Shown: positions 41,979-51,850, counted from the first letter of the stretch. The stretch is DNA of 64,000 nucleotides from Sphingopyxis sp. OAS728 (GCF_014873485.1 NZ_JADBDT010000001.1:3900501-3964500), one strand, 5' to 3'. A program made the numbers and translations. The notes: generated by a model not told the origin, from the letters alone.

Positions 41979-42416
41979 TCAGGTCGGATAGCGCTCGTTC
42001 ATGACCTCCCAGCTCAGCACGACCAGCTGTTCAAGAATGTCGAGGTCGATGTCGGCGAGTTTGTTGATGTAGAGGCAGGACTTGCCGTTCTTGTATTTGC
42101 CAAGCTGTTCGAGCAGCGCATCGGCCTCGGGCTGACGGTCGCAATAATGGCCCATCAGATAGAGCGTCATCGCGGCCTTGCGCGGGGAGAAGCCTGCGCG
42201 GCACATCGTCCCCGACCGGCCGCTGTCATAAAGATAGTCATAGCTGCCATAGCCGATGATCGATGGGCCCCACATCTTGGGTTCTAGACCAGTCACGCGG
42301 CGGTGCATTGCATCGATCACCGCGGCCTCCTCGCGGCGGCGTTCCTCGGGTACCGCGGCGATGAAATCGGCGACACTGATCTCGGTCGGCTTGGTCTTGA
42401 TATCGTCCTTGCTCAT
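41979..42416 (-). CDS. DUF1801 domain protein
   Basis: A 145-residue protein from the ATG at 42416, after a GGGAGGA site. It carries the DUF1801/YdhG pattern: VADFIAAVPEERRREEAAVIDAMHR, MWGPSIIGYGSYDY, FSPRKAAMTLYLMGHY and GKSCLYINKLADIDLDIL. Small cytoplasmic alpha/beta protein of unknown function, sometimes compared with iron chaperone frataxin-like folds. It lies 48 bases downstream of the WYL regulator gene on the same strand. Confidence 0.88.
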   Translation of the reverse strand: MSKDDIKTKPTEISVADFIAAVPEERRREEAAVIDAMHRRVTGLEPKMWGPSIIGYGSYDYLYDSGRSGTMCRAGFSPRKAAMTLYLMGHYCDRQPEADALLEQLGKYKNGKSCLYINKLADIDLDILEQLVVLSWEVMNERYPT

Positions 42417-42464
42417 GACGTCCTCCCGGTTCGAGAGATTAGCGCGCCGTGGCGGCAAATCCAG

Positions 42465-43424
42465 TCAGGTATGACGCGCCGCGATGTCGCGAGCGAGCGC
42501 ACCGATGCGACGGCGGAAGCTGTCGGGCGCAATCACCTCGATCTCCGCACCGAGCGCGATCATCTCGCGCGCACCATGGTCGCTATCCTCGACCATCAAC
42601 TTCATTTCGCGCCAATCATGTTCGTCGGGCGGTCCGGCCGCCGCAACGGCATCGGCGCCCCGCGGCGATTGTTGCGCCAGCCGCTTGCGGCCTTCGGCCG
42701 ACGCGCGGACGGTTGCGCGCGTTGCGAAAAGCTCGGCCTCGAAACGCGCCTGTTCGTCCTGCCACCATATCGGCAGGTGGAAATCCGGCGGCCATTCGAA
42801 TGTAGCCGCGCTTGCTTTGGGATCACGAATGTTCGAGACGCGAAAGACGCGTATTTTCCCCGCGCCGCGCGCCGCGAGATACCAAGTGCCGCCCTTGAGC
42901 ACGAGGCCGAGCGGTTCGACCGTCCAGTCGCGCAGCCCCTGCCAGCTTTCATACTGCATCGTGAGCACGCGCTGGTCGAACACCGCACGCGCAATCGTCG
43001 GCAGCGCGGGCAGGCTTTCGCGGCTCCGGTACCAATTGACAGGATCGAGGTGAAAGCGCGCCGCCATCCGGTCGGCGATCGCGCCGCCGCCGCCCGGAAT
43101 TGCGGCGAGCAGCTTGCCGCGAGCCGCGCTCGTCGCGGCACCAAACCCCAGCTCGGCGGCGGGGCCGGGCAGGCCGATCATCGTCGCGACCTCGGCCTCG
43201 TCCGCCGACAGTCCCGTCAGCCGCGTGCGATAGCCGTCGAGTAGCTGGAACCCGCCGCCCGGGCCGCGGTCGCCGTACACCGGCACCCCCGCGGCCGATA
43301 GCGCGTCGATGTCGCGATAGATGGTGCGTTCGGACACCTCGAACTCGGCCGCAAGATCGGCCGCCGTCAGCCGCTGGCGCAACTGCAACAGGATGAGGAT
43401 CGAGAGGAGGCGGCTCGCGCGCAT
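42465..43424 (-). CDS. YafY-like transcriptional regulator (HTH_11 + WYL)
   Basis: A 319-residue regulator: an N-terminal winged helix (LLSILILLQLRQRLTAADLAAEFEVSERTIYRDIDALSAAGVPVYGDRGPGGGFQL in outline) and a WYL domain with VLTMQYESWQGLRDWTVEPLGLVLKGGTWYLAAR, then a WCX-type C-terminal region. Ligand unknown. An inverted repeat CTGACA-N5-TGTCAG lies 24 bases upstream, between this gene and the divergent DUF1579-like gene, and is the likely operator. Confidence 0.9.
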   Translation of the reverse strand: MRASRLLSILILLQLRQRLTAADLAAEFEVSERTIYRDIDALSAAGVPVYGDRGPGGGFQLLDGYRTRLTGLSADEAEVATMIGLPGPAAELGFGAATSAARGKLLAAIPGGGGAIADRMAARFHLDPVNWYRSRESLPALPTIARAVFDQRVLTMQYESWQGLRDWTVEPLGLVLKGGTWYLAARGAGKIRVFRVSNIRDPKASAATFEWPPDFHLPIWWQDEQARFEAELFATRATVRASAEGRKRLAQQSPRGADAVAAAGPPDEHDWREMKLMVEDSDHGAREMIALGAEIEVIAPDSFRRRIGALARDIAARHT

Positions 43425-43447
43425 TTTTTCGCTGTAGCAGAAAATAG

Positions 43448-43464
43448 CTGACAGAGAATGTCAG
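43448..43464. promoter_or_regulatory. Probable operator of the WYL regulator
   Basis: CTGACA-GAGAA-TGTCAG, a perfect 6+6 inverted repeat in the 82-base divergent gap between the regulator and the gene at 43507. The TGACA-N5-TGTCA core suits binding by a dimeric winged-helix protein. Confidence 0.6.
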
Positions 43465-43506
43465 GATAGCGGGTCTAGCAAGGTCCGGTCACCAAGGGAG
43501 CAACCC

Positions 43507-44058
43507 ATGACCGATCTCGACCGCCGCACCATCATCGCCCTTAGTGCAGGAGCCCTTATGTCCAATATCCTTCCCGCCGCCGCATCCGCCGCGATCAATC
43601 CCGCGCCCGTCGGCAAGCCCGGCGATTTCGATTTCCTCACTGGCGAGTGGCGTATCCACAACAAATTCCGCGAGGGTGAAAAGTGGATCGAGTTCCCCGG
43701 CGAGGCGACCGTTATCGGCATCCTCGGCGGCATTGTCAGCGTCGAGGAATTGCGTATCCCGGCGCGCGGCTTTTCGGGCATGGGGCTCCGCCTGCTCGAC
43801 GTCGAAAAGAAGATCTGGTCCGATCATTGGGTGAACGCCAAGTCTGGAGTCGTTACGGTGCCCGGCCAGCTCGGCGTGTTAGAGGGCGGCGCGGGCACCT
43901 TCCTGTCCGAGGGCGAGGGTGAAAAGGGCCCCGAACTCTATCGCGGCGTTTGGGACCGGATCACGCCGAAAAGCTGCCGCTGGTTCCAGGGCACCTCGCG
44001 CGACGGCGGCAAGACGTGGGACGACAGCTGGTTCATGGACTGGACGCGCGTGGGCTGA
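43507..44058 (+). CDS. DUF1579-like protein, probable target of the WYL regulator
   Basis: A 183-residue protein. The pattern GDFDFLTGEWRIHNKF, then a conserved IEFPGEATVIGILGGIVSVEEL, DHWVNAKSG and GKTWDDSWFMDW is that of DUF1579-like calycin-type proteins, which commonly neighbour YafY-type regulators. The first 28 residues (RRTIIALSAGALMSNILPAAASA) resemble a Tat or Sec signal, unusual for this family and possibly placing it in the periplasm. The ATG follows AAGGGAG. Function unknown. Confidence 0.8.
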   Translation: MTDLDRRTIIALSAGALMSNILPAAASAAINPAPVGKPGDFDFLTGEWRIHNKFREGEKWIEFPGEATVIGILGGIVSVEELRIPARGFSGMGLRLLDVEKKIWSDHWVNAKSGVVTVPGQLGVLEGGAGTFLSEGEGEKGPELYRGVWDRITPKSCRWFQGTSRDGGKTWDDSWFMDWTRVG

Positions 44059-44208
44059 GGCGCAACCTCACGCACCTTGCTCCGTCCCGGCATTTTAAAA
44101 GGTCGCTGTCCTACAAAATCGGGCGATGATAGTGCCGTCTCATGCCCATCTTCTTTTCTTCTTCGTTACGCAATCCGCGTCGATGGAAGCTGATTGGACC
44201 TTATTTGC

Positions 44209-44265
44209 TTAAAGCGACAAAGGAGACAGTTTTGCATCGTACATCCGTATCCTTTGTCGCTTTAA
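44209..44265. repeat. 16-bp perfect inverted repeat in the gap before argG
   Basis: TTAAAGCGACAAAGGA (44209-44224) and TCCTTTGTCGCTTTAA (44250-44265) are perfect complements around a 25-base loop. A second hairpin (GGTGG TTCGAT CCACC) follows at about 44269-44286. There is no T-tract, so a simple terminator is unlikely. The 383-base gap (44059-44441) holds no convincing gene; it probably includes the argG promoter and leader. Confidence 0.6.
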
Positions 44266-44441
44266 CCGGGTGGTTCGATCCACCGGGCCAGCAGCGGTAT
44301 GTCGAATCGCGAGTGAAGTTCGGCAGTTTTCGGTCAAATTTCCATCGGGCCGAAGAGCGGCTCGTTGCTGCCTATGCGGTTGCACCTTTGGCGGCGGGCT
44401 GCTAGCCGCGCCCGCGTCTTTCCCTCGCCAAAGGTGTATCC

Positions 44442-45659
44442 ATGTCCGAGTCCTTCAAGCGCGTTGTCCTCGCCTATTCGGGCGGCCTCGATACCAGCGT
44501 CATCCTGAAGTGGCTGCAGGTCACCTATGGCTGCGAGGTCGTGACCTTCACCGCCGATCTCGGGCAGGGCGAGGAGCTTGAGCCCGCGCGCGCCAAGGCC
44601 GAACTGATGGGGATCAAGGCCGAGCATATCTACATCGACGACCTGCGCGAAGAATTCGTCCGCGACTTCGTTTTCCCGATGATGCGCGCCAACGCGCGCT
44701 ACGAGGGCGATTATCTGCTCGGCACCTCGATCGCGCGCCCGCTGATCTCGAAGCGGCTCGTCGAGATCGCCAAGGAAGTCGGCGCCGACGCGGTCGCGCA
44801 CGGCGCGACGGGCAAGGGTAACGACCAGGTCCGCTTCGAGCTGTCGGCCTATGCGCTCAACCCCGACATCAAGGTGATCGCGCCGTGGCGCGAATGGGAT
44901 CTGACCAGCCGCACCGCGCTGATCGACTTTGCCGAGAAGAACCAGATTCCGGTCCCCAAGGACAAGCGCGGCGAGAGTCCTTTTTCGACCGACGCCAACC
45001 TGCTCCACACCTCGTCCGAGGGCAAGGTGCTCGAAAACCCGTGGGACGAGACCCCCGACTATGTCTATTCGCGCACGGTCAATCCCGAGGATGCGCCCGA
45101 CACCCCGGAATATATCGAGATCGATTTCGAGAAGGGCGACGGCGTGGCGCTGAACGGGCAGGCAATGTCGCCCGCGACGCTGCTTGCGGCGCTCAACGAC
45201 CTCGGCCGCAAGCACGGCATCGGCCGCCTCGACCTTGTCGAGAACCGCTTCGTCGGCATGAAGTCGCGCGGCATGTACGAGACGCCGGGCGGCGAAATCT
45301 ATGCGCGTGCCCACCGCGGCATCGAAAGCATCACGCTCGACCGCGGCGCCGCTCACCTCAAGGACGAGCTGATGCCGAAATATGCCGAGCTCATCTACAA
45401 TGGCTTCTGGTTCGCACCCGAGCGCGAGATGTTGCAGGCGGCGATCGACCACAGCCAGGAAAAGGTGTCGGGCACCGTGCGGCTCAAGCTCTACAAGGGC
45501 AATGCCAGCGTCGTCGGCCGCAAGTCGCCGAACAGCCTCTACAGCGAACGCCATGTGACCTTCGAGGACGATGCCGGTGCCTATGACCAGAAGGATGCGG
45601 CGGGCTTCATCAAGCTGAATGCGCTGCGCCTCAAGCTGCTGGCCAAGCGCGACCGCTGA
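44442..45659 (+). CDS. argG: Argininosuccinate synthase
   Basis: A 405-residue enzyme that joins citrulline and aspartate using ATP in arginine synthesis. The ATP pyrophosphatase P-loop is [16 protein letters not shown]. Other motifs are [40 protein letters not shown] and [16 protein letters not shown]. Length and motifs fit the class common in proteobacteria. No other arg genes are nearby. The unusual inverted repeats before and after it are described separately. Confidence 0.97.
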   Translation: MSESFKRVVLAYSGGLDTSVILKWLQVTYGCEVVTFTADLGQGEELEPARAKAELMGIKAEHIYIDDLREEFVRDFVFPMMRANARYEGDYLLGTSIARPLISKRLVEIAKEVGADAVAHGATGKGNDQVRFELSAYALNPDIKVIAPWREWDLTSRTALIDFAEKNQIPVPKDKRGESPFSTDANLLHTSSEGKVLENPWDETPDYVYSRTVNPEDAPDTPEYIEIDFEKGDGVALNGQAMSPATLLAALNDLGRKHGIGRLDLVENRFVGMKSRGMYETPGGEIYARAHRGIESITLDRGAAHLKDELMPKYAELIYNGFWFAPEREMLQAAIDHSQEKVSGTVRLKLYKGNASVVGRKSPNSLYSERHVTFEDDAGAYDQKDAAGFIKLNALRLKLLAKRDR

Positions 45660-45712
45660 AGTCGAGGTGTTCCCTCGACGTTAAATCAGTGAGAATATGG
45701 AAGAAATCGGGC

Positions 45713-45762
45713 GAGGGCGTCCATAAGTCGTTTGGTACGCGATGCCAAATGATGACGCCCTC
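45713..45762. repeat. Imperfect long hairpin downstream of argG
   Basis: GAGGGCGTC (45713-45721) pairs with GACGCCCTC (45754-45762), and inside it TTTGG (45731-45735) pairs with CCAAA (45745-45749). A small hairpin GTCGAGG/CCTCGAC (45661-45679) sits right at the argG stop and may help termination. The rest of the 342-base gap (45660-46001) contains only weakly coding-like frames; I call no gene there. Confidence 0.45.
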
Positions 45763-46001
45763 AACGATGCGACCGACGAATGGCAACGCTGCCGGGTCGT
45801 GTTGCCACGCTTTGGCTTGCTGCTGAACCGCGATGGCGTGCGAAACTGGTTGATCTGGCCCGGCCGGTATTTCGTCCGCCGATCGCGCTCTTTCAACCAG
45901 CCGATCTACCGGAGACGTTCGTCCTAAGAAACAGATGGCTTCGGCCGTCCGAACGCGCCAGAACCGACCCTCCGGCATTTCGTCGCGAAAGGGGTAGGGC
46001 G

Positions 46002-46760
46002 ATGCGCCTGTTCGATTTTTCGTCATGGCAAAGTATCGGGACGACACTTCTGGGCCTGTGTCTCGTCACGCTGATCGGTGTCGGTATCCGCCTGATCGTG
46101 ATGACGACGATCCAGCAGCGCCGCGAACGGATGAACCGTCAGATCAACGAACGGCTGCGCACGCTGATCGCCGCCTACAAGACGCTTGGCGGTTCGTTCA
46201 CCGGCGACCTGATGGTCGATCCGCGCCATTTGCGCGATATACGTCGCCCGGCGGCGGCAGAGAGCGATGTCGAACCGGCGATCGACCTGTCGGGCGACGC
46301 GGGCGGGAGCGATGGTGGCGGATCGGACCGGCCGCGGCGAATCCGCGATGCGGTCGAGGCCGCGCTGTCCGATATCATCCTGCTGGGAACCGAGGAGCAG
46401 GTCCGCCTTGCCAGCCGCGCGGCGCAGGAACTGGTCGAGGGGCGTCCGGTGCACACGCACGCGCTCGTCACCGAGCTGCGCAATTTCATCCGCGAGGCGC
46501 TCGACCTCGACCCGGTCCCGGCCGACGTGACGATCCCGCTACAGGGCCCGACGCGCCCGTCGAGCAGCGGTGGAAAAGGCGGCGGGTCAGGACGCGGCGA
46601 GAGCGGCGGCGGCGGTGGCGGCGGCCGCGGCGGTGGAGGAGGTATGGGCGGAGGCATGGGAATGGCTGGCGGCCTCGGCGTTGCGGGCGGCGCGCATCTG
46701 GCGCGCGGCAGCGCGGGTGAGGACGGCCAGGATCCGCCTGACGGAAGCCAAACGAAATGA
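46002..46760 (+). CDS. Hypothetical membrane-anchored protein with Gly-rich C terminus
   Basis: A 252-residue protein from the ATG at 46002 (AAAGGGGTAGGG upstream). One N-terminal membrane helix (SIGTTLLGLCLVTLIGVGIRLIVM) is followed by a basic helical segment (QRRERMNRQINERLRTLIAAYKTLG), a soluble region (RRIRDAVEAALSDIILLGTEEQVRLASRAAQELVEG in outline), and about 60 residues rich in glycine. The cytoplasmic part is expected to be helical. Not recognised as a named family. It precedes the threonine aldolase gene by 41 bases. Confidence 0.75.
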   Translation: MRLFDFSSWQSIGTTLLGLCLVTLIGVGIRLIVMTTIQQRRERMNRQINERLRTLIAAYKTLGGSFTGDLMVDPRHLRDIRRPAAAESDVEPAIDLSGDAGGSDGGGSDRPRRIRDAVEAALSDIILLGTEEQVRLASRAAQELVEGRPVHTHALVTELRNFIREALDLDPVPADVTIPLQGPTRPSSSGGKGGGSGRGESGGGGGGGRGGGGGMGGGMGMAGGLGVAGGAHLARGSAGEDGQDPPDGSQTK

Positions 46761-46801
46761 AGGGTTAGCATGGCGTCATGACCTGCGCTAAGGCGCGATC
46801 C

Positions 46802-47812
46802 ATGACTGCGACCCGCTTCTTCTCCGACAATGCCGCGACCGTCCATCCTGTGGTGATGGAGGCGCTGGCTGCCGCCAATCATGTCGATACGGCCTATGAC
46901 GGCGACGCGCTCAGCCAATCGCTCGACGCGACCTTTTCCGACCTGTTCGAAACCGACTGCGAGGTCGTCTGGATTCCTACCGGCACCGCGGCGAACAGCA
47001 TCATCCTCGCCCATTTCGTGCGACCGTGGCAGGGCATCCTCTGTTATGAGGAGGCGCATATCGAGGTCGACGAATGCGGCGCGCCAACCTTCTATTCGGG
47101 CGGCGCCAAGCTGATGCCGCTGCCGGGGCGCGGCGCCAAGATCGATACCGACGCGCTGAAAGCGCGCATCGCCAGCATCCGCCGCGATGTGCATCAGGTC
47201 CAGCCGGCGGCGGTCAGCATCACCAACGCGACCGAATATGGCCTTGCGTGGCGCGCGGATGAGGTCGGCGCGATCAGCGAGATCGCCAAGGGCGCGGGCA
47301 TGAAGCTCCACATGGACGGCGCGCGCTTCGCCAATGCCGTCGCCTTCCTCGGCTGCGCCCCAGCAGATGTCACCTGGCGCGCCGGAGTCGATGCGCTGTC
47401 GTTCGGTTTCACCAAGAACGGCGCGATGATGGCCGAGGCGATCGTCTTTTTCGGCGGCAGCGGCGGTGCCGGCGTACGTGAGCTCAAGAAGCGGGGCGGG
47501 CATCTGCTCAGCAAAGGCCGATTCGTGGCGGCGCAGATTCGCGCGATGCTGAAGGACGATCTCTGGCTCGCCAACGCGCGTGCGGCTAATGCGGGCGCGG
47601 CGAAACTCGCGGCCGCTTGCGGCAACCGGTTGATGTATCCTGTCGAAGCCAACGAGCTGTTCGTGCGCCTGACCGCCGAGGAAGCCGCAAAGCTGCGCGG
47701 CGCCGGGTTCGATTTCTACGACTGGGGCGAAGGCGCGGCGCGGCTTGTCGTCAGCTGGGATCAGGATGCCGAGGCGGTCGCACCGCTGGCGGCTGCGATC
47801 GGCGCATTGTGA
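46802..47812 (+). CDS. ltaE: Low-specificity L-threonine aldolase
   Basis: A 336-residue PLP enzyme of the beta-eliminating lyase family that splits threonine or allo-threonine into glycine and acetaldehyde. The N terminus RFFSDNAATVHPVVMEAL, GTAANSIILAHF, MKLHMDGARFANA and the PLP lysine Lys205 in SFGFTKNGAMMAEAIVFF fit the Pseudomonas-type enzyme. The ATG at 46802 aligns with family starts; one at 46778 would add eight residues. The stop overlaps the GTG of the transporter gene. Confidence 0.9.
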   Translation: MTATRFFSDNAATVHPVVMEALAAANHVDTAYDGDALSQSLDATFSDLFETDCEVVWIPTGTAANSIILAHFVRPWQGILCYEEAHIEVDECGAPTFYSGGAKLMPLPGRGAKIDTDALKARIASIRRDVHQVQPAAVSITNATEYGLAWRADEVGAISEIAKGAGMKLHMDGARFANAVAFLGCAPADVTWRAGVDALSFGFTKNGAMMAEAIVFFGGSGGAGVRELKKRGGHLLSKGRFVAAQIRAMLKDDLWLANARAANAGAAKLAAACGNRLMYPVEANELFVRLTAEEAAKLRGAGFDFYDWGEGAARLVVSWDQDAEAVAPLAAAIGAL

Positions 47813-48768
47813 GTAGCGAGCAGCCGACGCTGCTCAGCCCGCGCGTTCTGCTGCCCTTCCTGCTCGTGACCTTGATCTGGGGATCGACCTGGATCGTCAT
47901 TACGGGGCAGCTTGGCGTCGTTCCGCCGAGCTGGTCAGTGACTTATCGCTTTGCGGTCGCGGCGATCGCGATGTTCGCCTTTGCCATCATGCGGCGCGAG
48001 CGGTTGTGGCTCGAACCGAAGGCGATGCTGTTTGCGGTGGCGCTCGGCGTCGCGCAGTTCACGTTCAACTTCAATTTCGTCTATCGCGCCGAGCAGCACA
48101 TCACCTCGGGCCTTGTCGCGGTGCTGTTTGCGTTGCTGATCGTGCCGAATACGCTGCTCGGGCGCGCCTTCCTCAAAACCCCGCTAGAGGCGCGTTTCCT
48201 TGCGGGAGCAGGGATCGCGATCGTCGGCGTGGGCCTCATGATCCTGCATGAATATCGGGCGGCGGCGGTCGACGCGGGCGAGGTTCTGCTCGGCACGGCG
48301 CTGACCCTCGCCGGGGTGATGAGCGCATCGACGGCAAACGTCATGCAGGGCACGGGCATTGCGCGCGCGCAGTCGATGGTGGTGATGATTGCGTGGGCGA
48401 TGCTCTTTGGCGCGCTCGCCGACGGCAGCTATGCGTGGATCACGACCGGCCCGCCGGTGATCGAGACGACCGCGACCTATATCGGCGGCGTGCTTTACCT
48501 CGGCATCATCGCGAGCGCGGTGACCTTTCCGCTCTATTTCAACGTCATCCGTGCGGTCGGGCCGGGGCAGGCGGCCTGGTCGAGCGTGCTGATCCCGATC
48601 ATAGCGATGGGCTTTTCGACCGCGTTCGAGGACTATCACTGGGCGACTTTGTCGATCGCCGGTGGTGCCGTAGCGCTGATCGGGCTGGTGATCGCGGTCG
48701 CGAAGCGGCCCGAGCGGCCGTCGGTCAGCGGCAATATGGTGTCGGTCCCGGTGGAGCCCGAAAGCTAG
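47809..48768 (+). CDS. EamA/DMT-family transporter (copy near threonine aldolase)
   Basis: A 319-residue, ten-helix drug/metabolite transporter with two EamA repeats: LLVTLIWGSTWIVITGQLG at the start of the first and MSASTANVMQGTGIARAQ near the second. GTG at 47809 overlaps the aldolase stop (GTGA), so the genes are translationally coupled. This suggests export of a small amino acid or related metabolite linked to threonine/glycine metabolism, but DMT substrates cannot be predicted from sequence. Confidence 0.88.
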   Translation: MSSEQPTLLSPRVLLPFLLVTLIWGSTWIVITGQLGVVPPSWSVTYRFAVAAIAMFAFAIMRRERLWLEPKAMLFAVALGVAQFTFNFNFVYRAEQHITSGLVAVLFALLIVPNTLLGRAFLKTPLEARFLAGAGIAIVGVGLMILHEYRAAAVDAGEVLLGTALTLAGVMSASTANVMQGTGIARAQSMVVMIAWAMLFGALADGSYAWITTGPPVIETTATYIGGVLYLGIIASAVTFPLYFNVIRAVGPGQAAWSSVLIPIIAMGFSTAFEDYHWATLSIAGGAVALIGLVIAVAKRPERPSVSGNMVSVPVEPES

Positions 48769-48803
48769 TTGCCACCGCTGTATTGTTTAGATAGTACAGT
48801 GGG

Positions 48804-50072
48804 ATGAAACATCTCCTCAGCGCCGTCGCCCTTCTATCCACCTTCTCTGCAGCGCCGGCTCTTGCGCAGACCGCCTGCACGCCCGGTACCTATGCCGCAC
48901 CCGATGGCGACTTCGTCGTTCTGGTGAAATCGCCGGCGGTCGCGGCGCCGGGGCTCCGTTATCTTTTCCGCGACGGCCGCCGCGGTGCGACGAGCGACGC
49001 GGGCGTCCCGCTGACCTGCGGAACCGGCGACGTGACGGTTAAGGGCAAGGCATGGGCGCCGATCGCCTTTCGCGAGACGCCCGCGACCTTCGACAGCGTC
49101 GGCACAAAAATGGCCGGCGTGCTCATCGAACCGCCCGGCACGGCCGATGCCAAACGGCCCCTCGTCGTGATGGTACACGGCTCCGAACGCAACTCGCCGA
49201 TCGGCGGCGTCTATGGCTATGCGATGGCGGCGCAGGGGATTTCGGTGTTCGTGTACGACAAGCGCGGCACTGGCGGCTCAGAGGGCGAATATACGCAGAA
49301 CTTCGAGTTGCTCGCCGAGGATGCGGCGCAGGCGCTGGGTCAGGCGCGCAGCATGACGGCAGGCCGTCACGGTCGCGCGGGCTTTTTCGGCGGCAGCCAG
49401 GGCGGCTGGGTCGCGCCGCTCGCCGCGACGCGAACGACGGCGGATTTCGTCGCGATCGGGTTCGGGCTCGTCGCGTCGCCGATCGAGGAAGACCGTGAGC
49501 AGATGGTTTCGGAGGTGCGCGCGGCGGGGCTGGGCGAGGATGCCGAAGCGCTGGTCACCCGCCTGTCGCAGGCGACGGCGGGCTTGCTGCTGTCCGATTT
49601 TCGCACCGGCTATGAGGCGCTCGACGCGGTGCGCGCCGACATGAAGGACAAGCCTTGGGCGGCGAAGATCGAGGGCGAATATAGCGGCGCGATCGCGCGC
49701 ATGCCGAACGAGGACCTCAAGCGGGTCGGCCGTGCGCGTGTCGACAATCTCGAACTGATCTGGGACTATGATGCGGTCGCGGCGCTGAAGAAACTCGATG
49801 CGCCGCTCCTCTGGGTGCTCGCAGGCGAGGATCGCGAGGCGCCGATCGAGACGACGCGCGGCGCATTGCTCGGGCTGGCGAAGGCCGGCAAGCCGGTCGA
49901 CGTCTATCTCTTCCCCGACACCGACCACGGCATGTTCGAGTTCACGACAGCCGTCGACGGATCGCGCAGCGTCACGCGTATCACCGACGGCTATCTGAAA
50001 TTGCTCGGCGACTGGATCAAGGGCAATGCGCGCGGCACCTATGGCCGCGCGGAGCATCTCACCCCGCGCTGA
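48804..50072 (+). CDS. Exported alpha/beta hydrolase
   Basis: A 422-residue protein with signal peptide [22 protein letters not shown]. The hydrolase fold is shown by [10 protein letters not shown] (oxyanion strand), [13 protein letters not shown] and the nucleophile elbow [13 protein letters not shown]. The acid residue likely lies in [10 protein letters not shown] and the His in [10 protein letters not shown]. An N-terminal about 100-residue beta domain precedes the hydrolase core. Probably periplasmic; substrate unknown (ester or peptide). The end overlaps convergent murA by 14 bases. Confidence 0.87.
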   Translation: MKHLLSAVALLSTFSAAPALAQTACTPGTYAAPDGDFVVLVKSPAVAAPGLRYLFRDGRRGATSDAGVPLTCGTGDVTVKGKAWAPIAFRETPATFDSVGTKMAGVLIEPPGTADAKRPLVVMVHGSERNSPIGGVYGYAMAAQGISVFVYDKRGTGGSEGEYTQNFELLAEDAAQALGQARSMTAGRHGRAGFFGGSQGGWVAPLAATRTTADFVAIGFGLVASPIEEDREQMVSEVRAAGLGEDAEALVTRLSQATAGLLLSDFRTGYEALDAVRADMKDKPWAAKIEGEYSGAIARMPNEDLKRVGRARVDNLELIWDYDAVAALKKLDAPLLWVLAGEDREAPIETTRGALLGLAKAGKPVDVYLFPDTDHGMFEFTTAVDGSRSVTRITDGYLKLLGDWIKGNARGTYGRAEHLTPR

Positions 50073-51345
50073 TCCGCTCGATATCGGCACCGACGGCCTG
50101 CAATTTCTCCTCGAGCCGCTCGTAACCGCGGTCGAGATGATAGACGCGGTTGACCTCGGTCGTGCCCTGCGCGGCGAGACCGGCAATGATCAGGCTCATC
50201 GAGGCGCGGAGGTCGGTCGCCATCACGGGCGCGCCGACGAGATGATCGACCCCGCGCACCACCGCGCTGCGGCCGCGCACGTCGATGTCGCAGCCCATGC
50301 GTGCGAGTTCGGGTACATGCATATAGCGGTTCTCGAAGATCGTTTCGGTGAACAGTGACGCGCCCTTGCCGAGCGTTGCCATTGCCATGAACTGCGCCTG
50401 CATGTCGGTCGCGAAGCCCGGGTAGGGCGCGGTCGACAGGGTGACGGGCTCGGCGCGGCCCGACATGGCGACGCGAATGCCGCCTTTGGTTTCCTCGACC
50501 GTCGCACCGGCCTGACGCAGCGCGTCGAGCGTCGCTTCCATCTCGTCGGCCTTCGCGCCGACGAGTTCGACATCGCCCTCGGTGATGACGGCAGCGCACG
50601 CATAGCTGCCCGCCTCGATACGGTCGGCCATCACGCGATAGGTCGCGCCATGCAGACGGTCGACGCCCTCGATCGTCAGCGTTTCGGTGCCGATGCCTTC
50701 GATATGTGCGCCCATCGCGACGAGGCAGTTGCAGAGATCGACGATTTCGGGCTCGCGCGCCGCATTGCCGAGCACGCAGGTGCCCTTGGCGAGGACGGCG
50801 GCCATCAACGCATTTTCGGTCGCACCGACCGAGACGACGGGGAAGGTGAACTTACCGCCGGGCAGGCGACCGCCGCCGGGCGCGCTCGCCTTTACATAGC
50901 CCGAGGCAAGCTCGATCTCGGCGCCGAAGGCTTCGAGGGCTTTGAGATGCAGGTCGATCGGCCGGTTGCCGATCGCGCAGCCGCCGGGCAGCGACACCGT
51001 CGCCTCGCCCGCGCGGGCGAGCAGCGGGCCGAGCACGAGGATCGACGCGCGCATCTTACGCACGATGTCATAGGGCGCGACGGTCGAGGTCAGCGTCGTC
51101 GTGCGCGCGGTCATCACGCGGCCGAAATCCTCGGGCCGCGATCCCTCGATCGTCGTCGAACAGCCGAGCTGGTTGAGCAGATGCCCGAAGCCGTCGACGT
51201 CGGCGAGCCGCGGCAGGTTGCGCAGCGTCAGCGGCTCGTCGGTGAGCAGCGCGCAAGGCAGCAGGGTGAGCGCCGCGTTTTTGGCGCCGGAGATGGGGAT
51301 ACGGCCCTTGAGTCGCTGGCCGCCGCGAATGACGATCTGATCCAT
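50059..51345 (-). CDS. murA: UDP-N-acetylglucosamine 1-carboxyvinyltransferase
   Basis: A 428-residue enzyme that transfers enolpyruvate from PEP to UDP-GlcNAc, the first committed step of peptidoglycan synthesis. The N terminus [23 protein letters not shown] and the active-site loop [15 protein letters not shown] with Cys123 are clear; the Cys form is the fosfomycin-sensitive type. Only one copy appears in the window. The gene at 51389, upstream on the same strand, may share its transcript. Confidence 0.97.
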   Translation of the reverse strand: MDQIVIRGGQRLKGRIPISGAKNAALTLLPCALLTDEPLTLRNLPRLADVDGFGHLLNQLGCSTTIEGSRPEDFGRVMTARTTTLTSTVAPYDIVRKMRASILVLGPLLARAGEATVSLPGGCAIGNRPIDLHLKALEAFGAEIELASGYVKASAPGGGRLPGGKFTFPVVSVGATENALMAAVLAKGTCVLGNAAREPEIVDLCNCLVAMGAHIEGIGTETLTIEGVDRLHGATYRVMADRIEAGSYACAAVITEGDVELVGAKADEMEATLDALRQAGATVEETKGGIRVAMSGRAEPVTLSTAPYPGFATDMQAQFMAMATLGKGASLFTETIFENRYMHVPELARMGCDIDVRGRSAVVRGVDHLVGAPVMATDLRASMSLIIAGLAAQGTTEVNRVYHLDRGYERLEEKLQAVGADIERISAG

Positions 51346-51388
51346 CGGCTGTCTTTAGCGCATGCGCATCGGCGCGCAAGCGGACTAG

Positions 51389-51850
51389 CTATGTGGGACG
51401 ATAGCCCGCGTCGCCGTCGAACTGCGCCTGCGCCTCGCGCTGGCCCTTGCTCATGAAAATATAGCCGACGACCGAAAGGAGGAACAGCGCCGCACCGAGC
51501 AGCGGGATGCCGCCGCGGACCGCAATCGTGAAGGCGATCCACACGAGGTTGAAGATGCCGAGGATCAGGAAAATCTTCTGATTGTTGCCGGCAAAACCAT
51601 AGACATCATTCCCGCCTGCAGAGCGAATGCCGTGGACACCTTTCAGGTCGAACGCATTATACAGGTAGAAGCGGCCGCGGGCGCCCGGGACCAGTTCGGC
51701 CGCGACATTGTCCTTCACGACGGCGTTACGGATCGTCCGTGAACCGCCGTCGGCCTGCTGGAAAGTGATGCTGCGGAAAATCGAGGCGCCGCCTTTGGAG
51801 CGCTTGAGGTCGGCTGCTTCGATGCTGCCGTCGATGATCGAAGTAGGCAT
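51389..51850 (-). CDS. Hypothetical membrane protein
   Basis: A 153-residue protein, not recognised. The soluble N-terminal part (about 90 residues: SITFQQADGGSRTIRNAVVKDNVAAELVPGARGRFYLYN in outline) looks beta-rich, followed by two hydrophobic helices (IFLILGIFNLVWIAFTIAV; PLLGAALFLLSVVGYIFM). The ATG at 51850 follows AGGGGA. It lies 43 bases upstream of murA on the same strand. Comparable in layout to the protein at 41352, but without clear sequence similarity. Confidence 0.72.
   Translation of the reverse strand: MPTSIIDGSIEAADLKRSKGGASIFRSITFQQADGGSRTIRNAVVKDNVAAELVPGARGRFYLYNAFDLKGVHGIRSAGGNDVYGFAGNNQKIFLILGIFNLVWIAFTIAVRGGIPLLGAALFLLSVVGYIFMSKGQREAQAQFDGDAGYRPT

Noticed and set aside
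44266-44288. tRNA T-arm-like sequence GGTGG TTCGAT CCACC
   Set aside because: The loop is six bases instead of seven and no acceptor or anticodon arm can be built around it; it is only a hairpin.
45742-45927. 61-codon frame between argG and the Gly-rich membrane protein gene
   Set aside because: No ribosome site, no recognisable family, and frames on both strands are equally open; not supported.
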